A stretch of 64,000 nucleotides of DNA from the NCBI RefSeq assembly GCF_042432805.1, contig NZ_JBHLWO010000002.1, positions 868,001-932,000 of the forward strand, in the 5' to 3' direction. This document shows, piece by piece, positions 27,177 through 34,806 of the stretch. The notes below the pieces were generated by a model. That model searched no databases. It worked only from the letters and a program-made list of their open reading frames with translations, and was not told the DNA's origin. The position numbers and the translations under genes are program-made. This DNA is from Olivibacter oleidegradans (GTDB taxonomy: Bacteria > Bacteroidota > Bacteroidia > Sphingobacteriales > Sphingobacteriaceae). Positions within the stretch are counted from its first letter, which is position 1. Each line of letters opens with the position of its first letter.

Positions 27177-27482
27177 TTATTCTGACCATTCTTTCACATC
27201 ATGAACGATCACATAGCCCGATTGAGTAACGGTGCGCAATGACTTAAGTACTTCTTTAATCTTTTCTTCGCTGTCAATAAAAGTGATGAGCAAGGGCACC
27301 TCGTCAAAACTGAAAAGATCATTAGGCCTACTTAGGTGACTGCCCTGTAGATAACCCAAACTTCCGTTAAAAGCAGTAGCGCTTTTTACCTGATGTTTGA
27401 TTAGAAATTGCATAATAAATTCATAAAGAGGTTGACCTCCTAAAAATTCGTTTTTGTTAATGAAAATCTGTGCCTGTACCAT
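27177..27482 (-). CDS. DUF190 PII-like protein
   Basis: The 101-residue protein matches the DUF190/PII-like fold: an initial strand AQIFINKNEF, GGQPLYEFIMQFLIKHQVKSATAFNGSLGYL (helix and conserved Gly pair), VPLLITFIDSEEKIKEVLKSL and a C-terminal strand SGYVIVHDVKEW. PII-like proteins bind nucleotides or metal/anion ligands and gate transporters. It lies between the adaptor and pump genes of a metal exporter, so it may report or modulate efflux. This role is inferred from position. Confidence 0.8.
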   Translation of the reverse strand: MVQAQIFINKNEFLGGQPLYEFIMQFLIKHQVKSATAFNGSLGYLQGSHLSRPNDLFSFDEVPLLITFIDSEEKIKEVLKSLRTVTQSGYVIVHDVKEWSE

Positions 27483-27528
27483 GCTTTTGTTATTAGTTAT
27501 TCATTGTTACGGTTGTCAGGAATAACCA

Positions 27529-28536
27529 TTAATATCCGAAGGAAAGCCCCTTAAGTTGGATCGCTCCTTTTGTTACTACCTGGTCATTTTTTTCTAAGCC
27601 TTGCAAGACGACCAGGCGTTCGCCTATCTGTTGTCCTGTAGTTATAGTTTGTCTTTTGAATACACCATTACCTGCAACGATAAAAACATAATCTTTGCCA
27701 TCTACTGTTACTAAGGATTCTTTGCTGACGGTCATATGGTTTCCAACATTCTTCAGATCGAACAGCACCTGTGCAAACATGCCAGCTTTCAGTAAGCTAC
27801 TATTATCAAGCAAGCTTATGCGCAGCTTAACCATTCGCGTGGCGTTATCAACCACATCTGCAATGTCTTCTACCTGTCCTTTGAAAGTTTTATCCGGATA
27901 GGCAGAAAACAACACCTCGCAAGCGGCTCCCTCATGAATATTGCTAATTTGGTTTTCCGGAATATCGCATATCACGTATGCTTTACCGGCCGGTGCTTTT
28001 CGAAGCGCAGTCGGATCAAAACCGCCTTGTTTCAAGTTTGCTTCATACTGAATGAGTGATGCTTTTTCATTAGCGAGGTTGCTTTTTTCGAGGGAAAGTG
28101 CTGTCTGCGCTTCCAATACATCACGGCCCGTTGCCGCCCCGTGGTTCAATAAATCTGAAGCTCGGTCCAATTCGATTTCTTTCTGTTTCAGATTAATTTG
28201 CTGAATCTGATGAATATTGGTTTGGTGTTGTGCTAACGCCGTATAACTAGCGGCTAAGTCGGGATTGTCAAAAAGTACCACATTTTGGGATGCACCGGCT
28301 ACAGAAGCTACGACGGTGGCGGCAATTTTTCCCGGAGCAGTATACGAGGCGGTTACAGAACCATCATAAACCGGCTCTGTTTGAAAGAAGTGCCTCATTG
28401 TACTATCCTTAAAGCTGATCGTTTGCCCATTATTACTTAAAATGGGTGCTTCAATACGTTCCAGTTTACTGTCTTCATGCGAAGCGCATGCTGTCCACAA
28501 GAAGGTGGATACTATTACATATAAAATCGGTTTCAT
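27529..28536 (-). CDS. RND efflux periplasmic adaptor subunit (CusB/CzcB-like)
   Basis: The 335-residue protein has a lipoprotein signal (MKPILYVIVSTFLWTAC). A membrane-fusion-protein core follows: a helical hairpin (about residues 100-170, ELDRASDLLNHGAATGRDVLEAQTALSLEKSNL), then beta-barrel segments with AGKAYVICDIPENQ, VLFSAYPDKTFKGQVEDIADVVD and LKAGMFAQVLFDL. It links the RND pump to the TolC-type channel. The protein is short for the family and lacks the His/Met-rich N-terminal metal domain. It lies between the channel and the PII-like gene. Confidence 0.9.
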   Translation of the reverse strand: MKPILYVIVSTFLWTACASHEDSKLERIEAPILSNNGQTISFKDSTMRHFFQTEPVYDGSVTASYTAPGKIAATVVASVAGASQNVVLFDNPDLAASYTALAQHQTNIHQIQQINLKQKEIELDRASDLLNHGAATGRDVLEAQTALSLEKSNLANEKASLIQYEANLKQGGFDPTALRKAPAGKAYVICDIPENQISNIHEGAACEVLFSAYPDKTFKGQVEDIADVVDNATRMVKLRISLLDNSSLLKAGMFAQVLFDLKNVGNHMTVSKESLVTVDGKDYVFIVAGNGVFKRQTITTGQQIGERLVVLQGLEKNDQVVTKGAIQLKGLSFGY

Positions 28537-28594
28537 CGCTAAATAATTCGTTTGTTTATTTTATTTCGGCTTGTTTTTTCGTTGAATGATCAAA

Positions 28595-29851
28595 TCAGCC
28601 AGCCAACTGACCGATTAAGCCACTTGCATACAGTAATTGAATGTAACTTTGCCTGTAGAGTTGCAAGGCATCATAATATTGTTGTTGTGTTTCGAGCCAG
28701 CTACGTTGTGCTTCTAAAAAGTCGATCAGCGTGGTACCTCCTCGGAGATAGGCATATTTAACGTTGGCTAATATATGCTCTGCTTGTTTAAGCAGTCCAT
28801 CCGTAAATTTATGCGTGTTTTGTCGTTGTGTTTGATAACTGGCATAGGCTGTCATCAATTCTGTTTGCGCTTTACTTTTTATCGCTGCATATTGTTGTTC
28901 TGACTGATCCTTAAGGATATATGCCTTTTTGATTTCACCCTGATTTCGGGAAAACAAGGGAAGGTCAAAGGTTACGGTAAAGCCTGCATAATTAATCGTG
29001 TTTTGTGGGTTCCACATAAATCCAAATTCAGGAACGGGTACCGCGAGGCTTCGTTGCAGGGAAATATTCTTATTAGACACATTAATCAATGACTGCGCGG
29101 CTCTTATGTCGGATCGATTAGCAAGTGCCTCTTGCAGTAGTGAGTCCAAGCCTAGATCGCCCTTTAAAGCAAATTGATCTGAAATATCGATATCATTAAC
29201 TTGCGATCCGATTAAATAACTGAGTTCCATCAGTCGGTTGCTCAGGTCCTGTTCAGCGCTTTTAACCTTTAGTTCATATTCTTTTGCCAAGAGTTGCGTG
29301 CGCATAAAATCGGTTTGCGTTATCACCTGGTTTTTAAGTCGCACCTTGTTAATATCACTGAGCGAATCGATATTACTTTTGGCTATTTTCAGAATATCTA
29401 ATTGCTTATGAGCGGTGTAAACTTCCATCCATTTGGAAGCAACCTCCGCAAATACCCCTCGTTCTGTTTCCTGATAATTCTTATTCGATAAATCAATTTG
29501 CTCTTTTGCTAAATCAATTTTTTTTTGGCGCTGACCTGCCAACTGAAAGGGTTTGGTAAGTGTAAAAAGCGATTGACGATTCAACGGATCAGACCACGAG
29601 GTACGGGGTGCAAAGTTTTTGCCTTGCGTGAGCTGAATGGTTTCATTGTGAAAGGATGGATTAGGCCGTAATGCGGCAGTGGTGCTGTCTGCCTGCGCTG
29701 CCTTAATTTGATAAAGCTCGGTTTTTAAATTTGGGTTTTGCGTTTTCGCAATATAAAGTGCCTCCCTTAAGCTAATGCTTTGCGCATTGGCTGCACCTAA
29801 ACCATAAAAGCACAAAACTCCAATCATCCAAAAAAATCTTTGCATAATCAT
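28595..29851 (-). CDS. TolC-family outer-membrane efflux channel (CusC/CzcC-like)
   Basis: From about 29851 the protein has roughly 418 residues with a signal peptide ending GAANAQ. The two tandem coiled-coil halves of TolC-type channels are visible: SLREALYIAKTQNPNL, YQETERGVFAEVASKWMEVYTAHKQLDIL, then DIRAAQSLINVSNKNISLQRSLAVPVPEFGFMWNPQ and GGTTLIDFLEAQRSWLETQQQYYDAL. It is the first gene of the efflux structural set. Several in-frame ATGs (29869, 29851, 29845) occur near the start; all leave the signal peptide intact. Confidence 0.9.
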   Translation of the reverse strand: MIMQRFFWMIGVLCFYGLGAANAQSISLREALYIAKTQNPNLKTELYQIKAAQADSTTAALRPNPSFHNETIQLTQGKNFAPRTSWSDPLNRQSLFTLTKPFQLAGQRQKKIDLAKEQIDLSNKNYQETERGVFAEVASKWMEVYTAHKQLDILKIAKSNIDSLSDINKVRLKNQVITQTDFMRTQLLAKEYELKVKSAEQDLSNRLMELSYLIGSQVNDIDISDQFALKGDLGLDSLLQEALANRSDIRAAQSLINVSNKNISLQRSLAVPVPEFGFMWNPQNTINYAGFTVTFDLPLFSRNQGEIKKAYILKDQSEQQYAAIKSKAQTELMTAYASYQTQRQNTHKFTDGLLKQAEHILANVKYAYLRGGTTLIDFLEAQRSWLETQQQYYDALQLYRQSYIQLLYASGLIGQLAG

Positions 29852-29934
29852 GATATTATTTCCATGCAAAGTTGGAAAACGTGTGTCTGACGAGCGGTTA
29901 GAAAGCTTTTATATTTTTATTAGAAAAATATTAG

Positions 29935-30110
29935 AAGGGGTTAAGTAGTTAAATAGTTGAGTAGGAAAAGTCCCGTGCGGGCTTAAAGCATACTGCGTAT
30001 AGCTTAATGCTTACTATAAAGTCGAAAGCTGATTGCTGATTTCCGATGGCTAAAAAGTTGTAGTGGCACTGGCTCATGCCTCAAGCGTACTGCTTAAAGC
30101 CTATAGCCTA
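29935..30110. repeat. Intergenic word-repeat block
   Basis: Between the sensor kinase and channel genes lie a GTTAAATAGTTGAGTAGG word (29945-29962), three or more GGCTTAAAGCATACTG / CTTACTATAAAG words (29979-30025), and a final CTGCTTAAAGCCTATAGCC word (30091-30109) that abuts the stop codon of the kinase gene. Confidence 0.6.
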
Positions 30111-31478
30111 TTAAACATGCGGTAACTTAACCTCGAACCGAGTGCCGCTACCTAAGATTGAAAATACACTTATTTCTCCATGGTGAAGATTAATAATCCG
30201 TTGAGAGAGCGCCATGCCAATACCATGACCGCTGGAGTGATTTTTATTCTGCCCTCTATAAAAAGGGATAAAAATTTTATGCAGGTCTTCGTCGGAAATA
30301 CCGGTGCCGTGATCAATAAAATCAATGATTGCATGATTATTTTGGTAGGAGATCTTCACCTCGCAACTTTGATCTTCCGAAAATTTACATGCATTTTCCA
30401 TGACATTCGTAAAAGCGACCTGTAGAAGATAGTTGTTTCCACTAATGGTGATTTCGTCTTCGCCGTCCGGAATCTCCGTGAAATCAATTGTAATATGATA
30501 GGAAGGAGCCTGTTTTTCCAATTGATGCTTTGCGTCCAATAGAATCTCGTCGATCCGAAGGGCTTTGAAGGATATTTGGGTGGGATCGTAACTTGCTTTT
30601 GCAAGATCCAGTAAGCTTGTTGTCAGCTTAGCTAGTGTTTGTGCATCTTTAAGAGTTAGTCGAATAGTCTGTTGATATTGTTCAATGCTTCTTGGTTTGT
30701 TGGAGGATAGTTCCAGTTCTGTGATGATCGTTGATAAGGGCGTTCTCACTTCATGAGCAATATTGGATACAAACTCTTTCTGGGCGTTGAAGGATTTCTC
30801 CAATCGATTAAGCATTTCGTTAAAAGTGATCGCTAATTCTGCTAATTCATCTTTGCCGCTGCCAACGTTGATTCTGGAATCTAAATTGCTGGCTGTAATT
30901 TCCTCCACATTCTCCACCATATCTGAAACGGGTTTTAACGCTTGTTCTGCTGAAAAGCGACCGGCAACGACGATCAACAACAGGGAGAGGCAGAAGGCAA
31001 TAGCTAAATATTCCAGTATCGTGTTCAGCTTTTCTTCGCCATAACGATCGATTGCGGCCGCTGTAATGATATAGGTTTTATTGCTGTGTGTAAGTGTAAA
31101 AGCCGTAACATAGTAGTTATTGTATTTGTACCTGATTTCGCTATTTTTAACAATTGAGTCGAGCAATTGGGGTGTTTCTTTTACAATGTCTTTGTTCTCG
31201 GCATCGTGATAGATGAGTCGATACGATTCATCATAAATAGCCACCTCTTCGTTAATTACCCTTCGGGTATTATTAGCATATATCGTTTGCAGCACTTCCG
31301 GTTTGATATTCAGATCGAACAGAAAATAAACTTTTGTAATGGCGTGCTGTTTGATCTGATTGTAAAACTCGTCTTTTTGATCATTTGCAAAGGAAAGGTA
31401 AAAGAACAAAGCGAAGACTAAAAGGACGCCGGCCGACAGAAGCGAATATAAGAGGGTTAATTTATTCCTGATTTTCAT
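30111..31478 (-). CDS. Sensor histidine kinase of the metal-efflux locus
   Basis: The 455-residue protein has two membrane segments (about residues 7-28 and 155-175) flanking a periplasmic sensor of about 125 residues. A HAMP domain, a HisKA domain with phospho-accepting His in NIAHEVRTPLSTI, and a HATPase domain with NVMENACKFS, DHGTGISDEDL and GHGIGMALS follow. It is 8 bp downstream of an OmpR-type regulator gene. The position next to the RND operon and the domain layout resemble CusS/CzcS. Metal sensing is inferred, since the sensor domain has few metal-binding residues that I can identify. Confidence 0.93.
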   Translation of the reverse strand: MKIRNKLTLLYSLLSAGVLLVFALFFYLSFANDQKDEFYNQIKQHAITKVYFLFDLNIKPEVLQTIYANNTRRVINEEVAIYDESYRLIYHDAENKDIVKETPQLLDSIVKNSEIRYKYNNYYVTAFTLTHSNKTYIITAAAIDRYGEEKLNTILEYLAIAFCLSLLLIVVAGRFSAEQALKPVSDMVENVEEITASNLDSRINVGSGKDELAELAITFNEMLNRLEKSFNAQKEFVSNIAHEVRTPLSTIITELELSSNKPRSIEQYQQTIRLTLKDAQTLAKLTTSLLDLAKASYDPTQISFKALRIDEILLDAKHQLEKQAPSYHITIDFTEIPDGEDEITISGNNYLLQVAFTNVMENACKFSEDQSCEVKISYQNNHAIIDFIDHGTGISDEDLHKIFIPFYRGQNKNHSSGHGIGMALSQRIINLHHGEISVFSILGSGTRFEVKLPHV

Positions 31479-31486
31479 CTCGATGC

Positions 31487-32167
31487 TTATTCAGTCTTGA
31501 AAATAAACCCCATTCCCGGTTTGGTATGTATATATTTTTCTTCAAAAGCTTTGTCAATTTTGTTACGCAAATAGTTGATGTATACATCAATAAAATTAGT
31601 CCCCGTGTCAAAAGTGGTATCCCATACTTTTTCTGCTATTTCAACGCGCGGGAGAACTCTTCCTTTGTTGCGGATCATATACTCTAACAGTTTGAACTCT
31701 TTCGGCGTGAGATTGATCTCAACGTTGCCCCGTTTTACGATCCGCGTATGTAAATTCATTTCCAGTTCGCCCGCCTTTAATATAGCAGTACTTGCTGAAT
31801 TGCTAGCGGAGCCCCTTTTAAGCAAAACCCTGATTCTGGCCTCCAATTCTCTAAAATCAAACGGCTTAACCAGGTAATCGTCAGCCCCTGCATCAAAACC
31901 TTCCAATTTATCGTCTGTTGTTCCTAAGGCTGTGAGCATAATAATAGGCAAATCCGGGTAGCTTTCTTTAATCTCGCGGCATAGATCTATGCCGTTGATT
32001 TTAGGAAGGATAATGTCCATAATAATCAGGTCGTAAGCCTGTTGCCATACCAGCTTTTTACCCAGTATACCATCATAGGCCACGGTAGTTTTGTATCCCA
32101 GTTCCTCCAACCCGCGTTGAAGTAATTGAGCAATACGCGATTCGTCTTCAATGATAAGAATATGCAT
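31487..32167 (-). CDS. OmpR-family response regulator of the metal-efflux locus
   Basis: The 226-residue protein has a receiver domain (acidic pocket near residues 8-9, phospho-Asp in YDLIIMDIILPKINGIDL, Lys in DYLVKPFDFREL). A winged-helix effector domain follows, with EINLTPKEFKLLEYMIRNKGRVLPRVEIAEKVWD and NFIDVYINYLRNKID. It is close to CusR/CzcR-type regulators. It precedes the kinase gene by 8 bp and likely controls the adjacent efflux genes. Confidence 0.94.
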   Translation of the reverse strand: MHILIIEDESRIAQLLQRGLEELGYKTTVAYDGILGKKLVWQQAYDLIIMDIILPKINGIDLCREIKESYPDLPIIMLTALGTTDDKLEGFDAGADDYLVKPFDFRELEARIRVLLKRGSASNSASTAILKAGELEMNLHTRIVKRGNVEINLTPKEFKLLEYMIRNKGRVLPRVEIAEKVWDTTFDTGTNFIDVYINYLRNKIDKAFEEKYIHTKPGMGFIFKTE

Positions 32168-32630
32168 TATCCCGGGGTTTATTCGTTACAAACTTAACTA
32201 AAATTTGGATTTGTGAATAGTTGAGTTGCTGAATCGTTGAGTAGGTTTTATTCGTGTTGAATGATGAATTTTGGGTTGTGTCTGTGAGATTGGTTAAATG
32301 GGCGAGTAGAGGAGTAGTTGAGTAGGGGAGTTATCAATTAGCCAATGTGATGATGAACCGATGTGATGATGGGCTGGTGCGACCTAATGCCCGCAGCTTA
32401 TAGTGTACGGCCATATTAGTAACAGTAGTTTTGCATTGGCACTAACCAAAGTTGATATCCGAAAGCTGATTGCTGACAGCTTAAGGCTTATTGCCTATGG
32501 CTTATAACTTGACAATTAGCCAATTTGATAACCGAACAAAGAGAGTTCAGAATACCTCCGAAATAAACAGAGAGTAAATAATAATGTCGTGGGAGCTAAA
32601 AGCTCAGGGTCTATGACTTACAGCTTATAA
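32168..32630. repeat. Long intergenic word-repeat block
   Basis: The first half of the divergent gap contains, in order, GTTGAGTTGCTGAATCGTTG (32218-32237), GAGTAGAGGAGTAGTTGAG (32303-32321), ATTAGCCAATGTGATGATGA twice (32338-32372), TATAGTGTACGG and several TAAGGCTTATTGCC-type words (32395-32500), GACAATTAGCCAATTTGAT (32510-32528), and a GACTTACAGCTTATAAC word (32614-32630). A minus-strand TAAGTTTG at 32189-32196 may be the -7 element of the regulator gene. Confidence 0.6.
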
Positions 32631-32631
32631 C

Positions 32632-32667
32632 AAAAAAGCCCTCAATCGGGGAGATTGAGGGACTTTT
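32632..32667. terminator. Strong bidirectional terminator-like hairpin
   Basis: CCCTCAATC (32639-32647) pairs perfectly with GATTGAGGG (32653-32661) around GGGGA. It is preceded by six A and followed by ACTTTT. No gene on either strand ends next to it, so it is an orphan hairpin (see findings). Confidence 0.65.
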
Positions 32668-33063
32668 ACTAACCAATTATAAACCTAAATTATGATGACA
32701 CAAAGGTAAACTGATTCATAATGAATTACAAGTCGTGCCGATCGTCTTTTGTTTCTTGAATTAATTATATCTTGATTTTCAGTCATTTGCTACATATCGG
32801 TGATAAACTTTGACTGGAAATGATAAACGTTATATCAATGTATAGTGAAATCGTTCTTTAACGACTCCACAAAGGGATCTTAAGGGGTAAATTTCGAATC
32901 CATATTAACTATAACATAATAAGAAAATAATAGGGACATAATAGGGACTTTATAGGGAAAATTCCTTAAAATATATCTATGAAATAATAGCTATTTATTT
33001 TTTTATGATAAACACTGGGTAAAAATAGGTATATTCGTAGGAACAACTATAAATCAAATGATT
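32668..33063. other. Leader-like sequence without a receptor gene, then AT-rich upstream region of DUF6266
   Basis: Directly after the hairpin come CTAACCAATTATAAACC and TAAATTATGATGACACAAAG (32669-32705), then a stop after five codons (MMTQR). Further on there are three TGATAAAC octamers (near 32801, 32820 and 33006) and a triple AATAGGGAC-type direct repeat (32928-32956). A TATATTCG -7-like element at about 33032 may serve DUF6266. No gene of useful size was seen. Confidence 0.4.
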
Positions 33064-33705
33064 ATGGCGATTATAAAAAATGGCATAAACGGTTCTTTTT
33101 TTGGCAAAGTAGGCAGTGTTATTGGTTACGAATGGAGAGGGATACCCGTAATGCGAGGTTTGCCCAAAAAGCGTACATCGCCTCCCTCAGAAAAGGAATT
33201 AGCGAATCGTGAGCGCATGCGTATCATGCAGAAATTCCTTCAGGATAGCAAAAATTTTATTGATTTAGGTTTTCAACTTGAAGCGAAAGCAAGGAATATG
33301 TCTGCATTTAATGCCGCGATGAGTTATAATAAAAAGTACGCAATAACAGGTAGCTATCCTGATCTCAAGATCGATTATGAGAAACTTCTTGTTTCAAAGG
33401 GTCTACTAATTACCCCAACCAATCCATCCGTTGCCTACGTCGAAGGTACGCTTCATTTTAAGTGGGATGCGGTGGCTGCGCCTACTAAAGTACGTACACT
33501 TTTATTTGCCTTCACAGAAGATCGGGAGTATATGAATGCCAGCTACGGTCTTGTTTATGGCGATTCAGGAGAAGACTTGTTGGAGTTTGATTTATCTGAA
33601 TCAAATTATCCGAATGCGGTAAGAATTCATTCGTATATCGCATTTATAAATGTGATGAACGATGCCATATCCAATAGCGTTTATTGTGGCGTAATAGAAA
33701 GCTAA
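33064..33705 (+). CDS. DUF6266 family protein
   Basis: The protein has about 213 residues from MAIIKNGINGSFFGKVGSVIGYEWRG, which is the conserved DUF6266 N-terminus, followed by IPVMRGLPKKR. The remainder is a predicted beta-rich region (GTLHFKWDAVAAPTKVRTLLFAF, SYIAFINVMND). The family is Bacteroidota-specific and of unknown function; it has no signal peptide here. An ATG six nt upstream (33058) is also in frame. Its 3' end contains the probable promoter of hemF. Confidence 0.85.
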   Translation: MAIIKNGINGSFFGKVGSVIGYEWRGIPVMRGLPKKRTSPPSEKELANRERMRIMQKFLQDSKNFIDLGFQLEAKARNMSAFNAAMSYNKKYAITGSYPDLKIDYEKLLVSKGLLITPTNPSVAYVEGTLHFKWDAVAAPTKVRTLLFAFTEDREYMNASYGLVYGDSGEDLLEFDLSESNYPNAVRIHSYIAFINVMNDAISNSVYCGVIES

Positions 33706-33710
33706 ATCCT

Positions 33711-33718
33711 TATCTTTG
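33711..33718 (+). promoter_or_regulatory. Probable -7 element for hemF, implying a near-leaderless mRNA
   Basis: TATCTTTG fits TAnnTTTG exactly and ends 4 nt before the hemF ATG (33723). The nearest upstream TTG (33684-33686) is 24 nt away, slightly long. If used, transcription would begin at or within a few bases of the start codon. Confidence 0.45.
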
Positions 33719-33722
33719 CCGC

Positions 33723-34628
33723 ATGTTTAGTAAAGAAGAAATTGTCGCTTCCTACCAACAGCTTCAAGATACTATCTGTAAGGGCTTAGAGGAAGCGGAT
33801 GGGAAAGCATTTTTTGAAGAAGAACGTTGGACACGAGAGGGTGGGGGTGGCGGACGCACCCGCATCATACAGGATGGAAACGTAATCGAACGGGGAGGAG
33901 TGAATTTCTCCGCGGTGCACGGTAAGTTGCCGGAGAAAATAAAGGCTGCTTTTGATGTGCAGGAAGACGATTTTTTTGCAACGGGTGTTTCTATTGTCAT
34001 TCATCCCAAAAATCCTTGGGTTCCTATTATCCATATGAATATCCGTTACTTCGAACTAAATGAGCAAACAAGGTGGTTTGGAGGGGGGATAGACCTAACA
34101 CCGCATTATGTGATTCCCGAAGATGCTGCGTTTTTTCATAAACGATTAAAAGATATCTGTGATCAATTTCAAACGGATTTTTATGCTCGGTTCAAAAAAT
34201 GGGCAGATGATTATTTCTTTATAAAGCACCGCAATGAAACACGTGGTATTGGTGGCATTTTCTATGATCGTTTGCAACCCGATAATAGCAAGCTAAGCTA
34301 TGATCAACTCTTCGAATTTTCCAAAAGACTCGGCGAAGGTTTCGTACCTATTTATGCGGAACTGATCAAACGAAATCAAAACAAAGCTTTTACCCCAAAC
34401 GAAAAAGATTGGCAGTTTATCCGGAGAAGCAGGTATGTTGAGTTTAACTTAGTGTATGATTCCGGTACCAAGTTTGGTTTGGAGACCAATGGACGGATTG
34501 AATCTATTCTTATGAGTTTACCGCCTCAGGCAAATTGGGTTTACAATTTCCAGCCAAAGACAGGTTCCGAAGAGGAGAAAACACTAAGGCTTTTAAAAAA
34601 GGATATTGACTGGGTAGGAAGCCATTAG
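33723..34628 (+). CDS. hemF: Oxygen-dependent coproporphyrinogen-III oxidase
   Basis: The 301-residue protein has the HemF signature WTREGGGGGRTRIIQDGNVIERGGVNFSAVHG, then TGVSIVIHPKNPWVPIIHMNIRYFE, WFGGGIDLTPHY, and ETRGIGGIFYDRL. The C-terminal YVEFNLVYDSGTKFGLETNGRIESILMSLPP is also diagnostic. It decarboxylates coproporphyrinogen III to protoporphyrinogen IX using O2, indicating aerobic haem synthesis. The frame extends upstream into DUF6266 (33684), but homology begins at MFSKEEI. Confidence 0.96.
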   Translation: MFSKEEIVASYQQLQDTICKGLEEADGKAFFEEERWTREGGGGGRTRIIQDGNVIERGGVNFSAVHGKLPEKIKAAFDVQEDDFFATGVSIVIHPKNPWVPIIHMNIRYFELNEQTRWFGGGIDLTPHYVIPEDAAFFHKRLKDICDQFQTDFYARFKKWADDYFFIKHRNETRGIGGIFYDRLQPDNSKLSYDQLFEFSKRLGEGFVPIYAELIKRNQNKAFTPNEKDWQFIRRSRYVEFNLVYDSGTKFGLETNGRIESILMSLPPQANWVYNFQPKTGSEEEKTLRLLKKDIDWVGSH

Positions 34629-34806
34629 TAGCATGGCAATAGGAAAGAAAGGAATGCCACTTACCAAATACAAGGCGAGACGGAATAAACGGAAAAACGG
34701 CAATCTTCGTTATTGACACCCCCGTGTCACGGTGGTCAATTCTCAAAGATTTTTATTATTTTCGCAAGCACTAAAGCGAAACTTTTTTTTAACGGACTAA
34801 ACAAGT

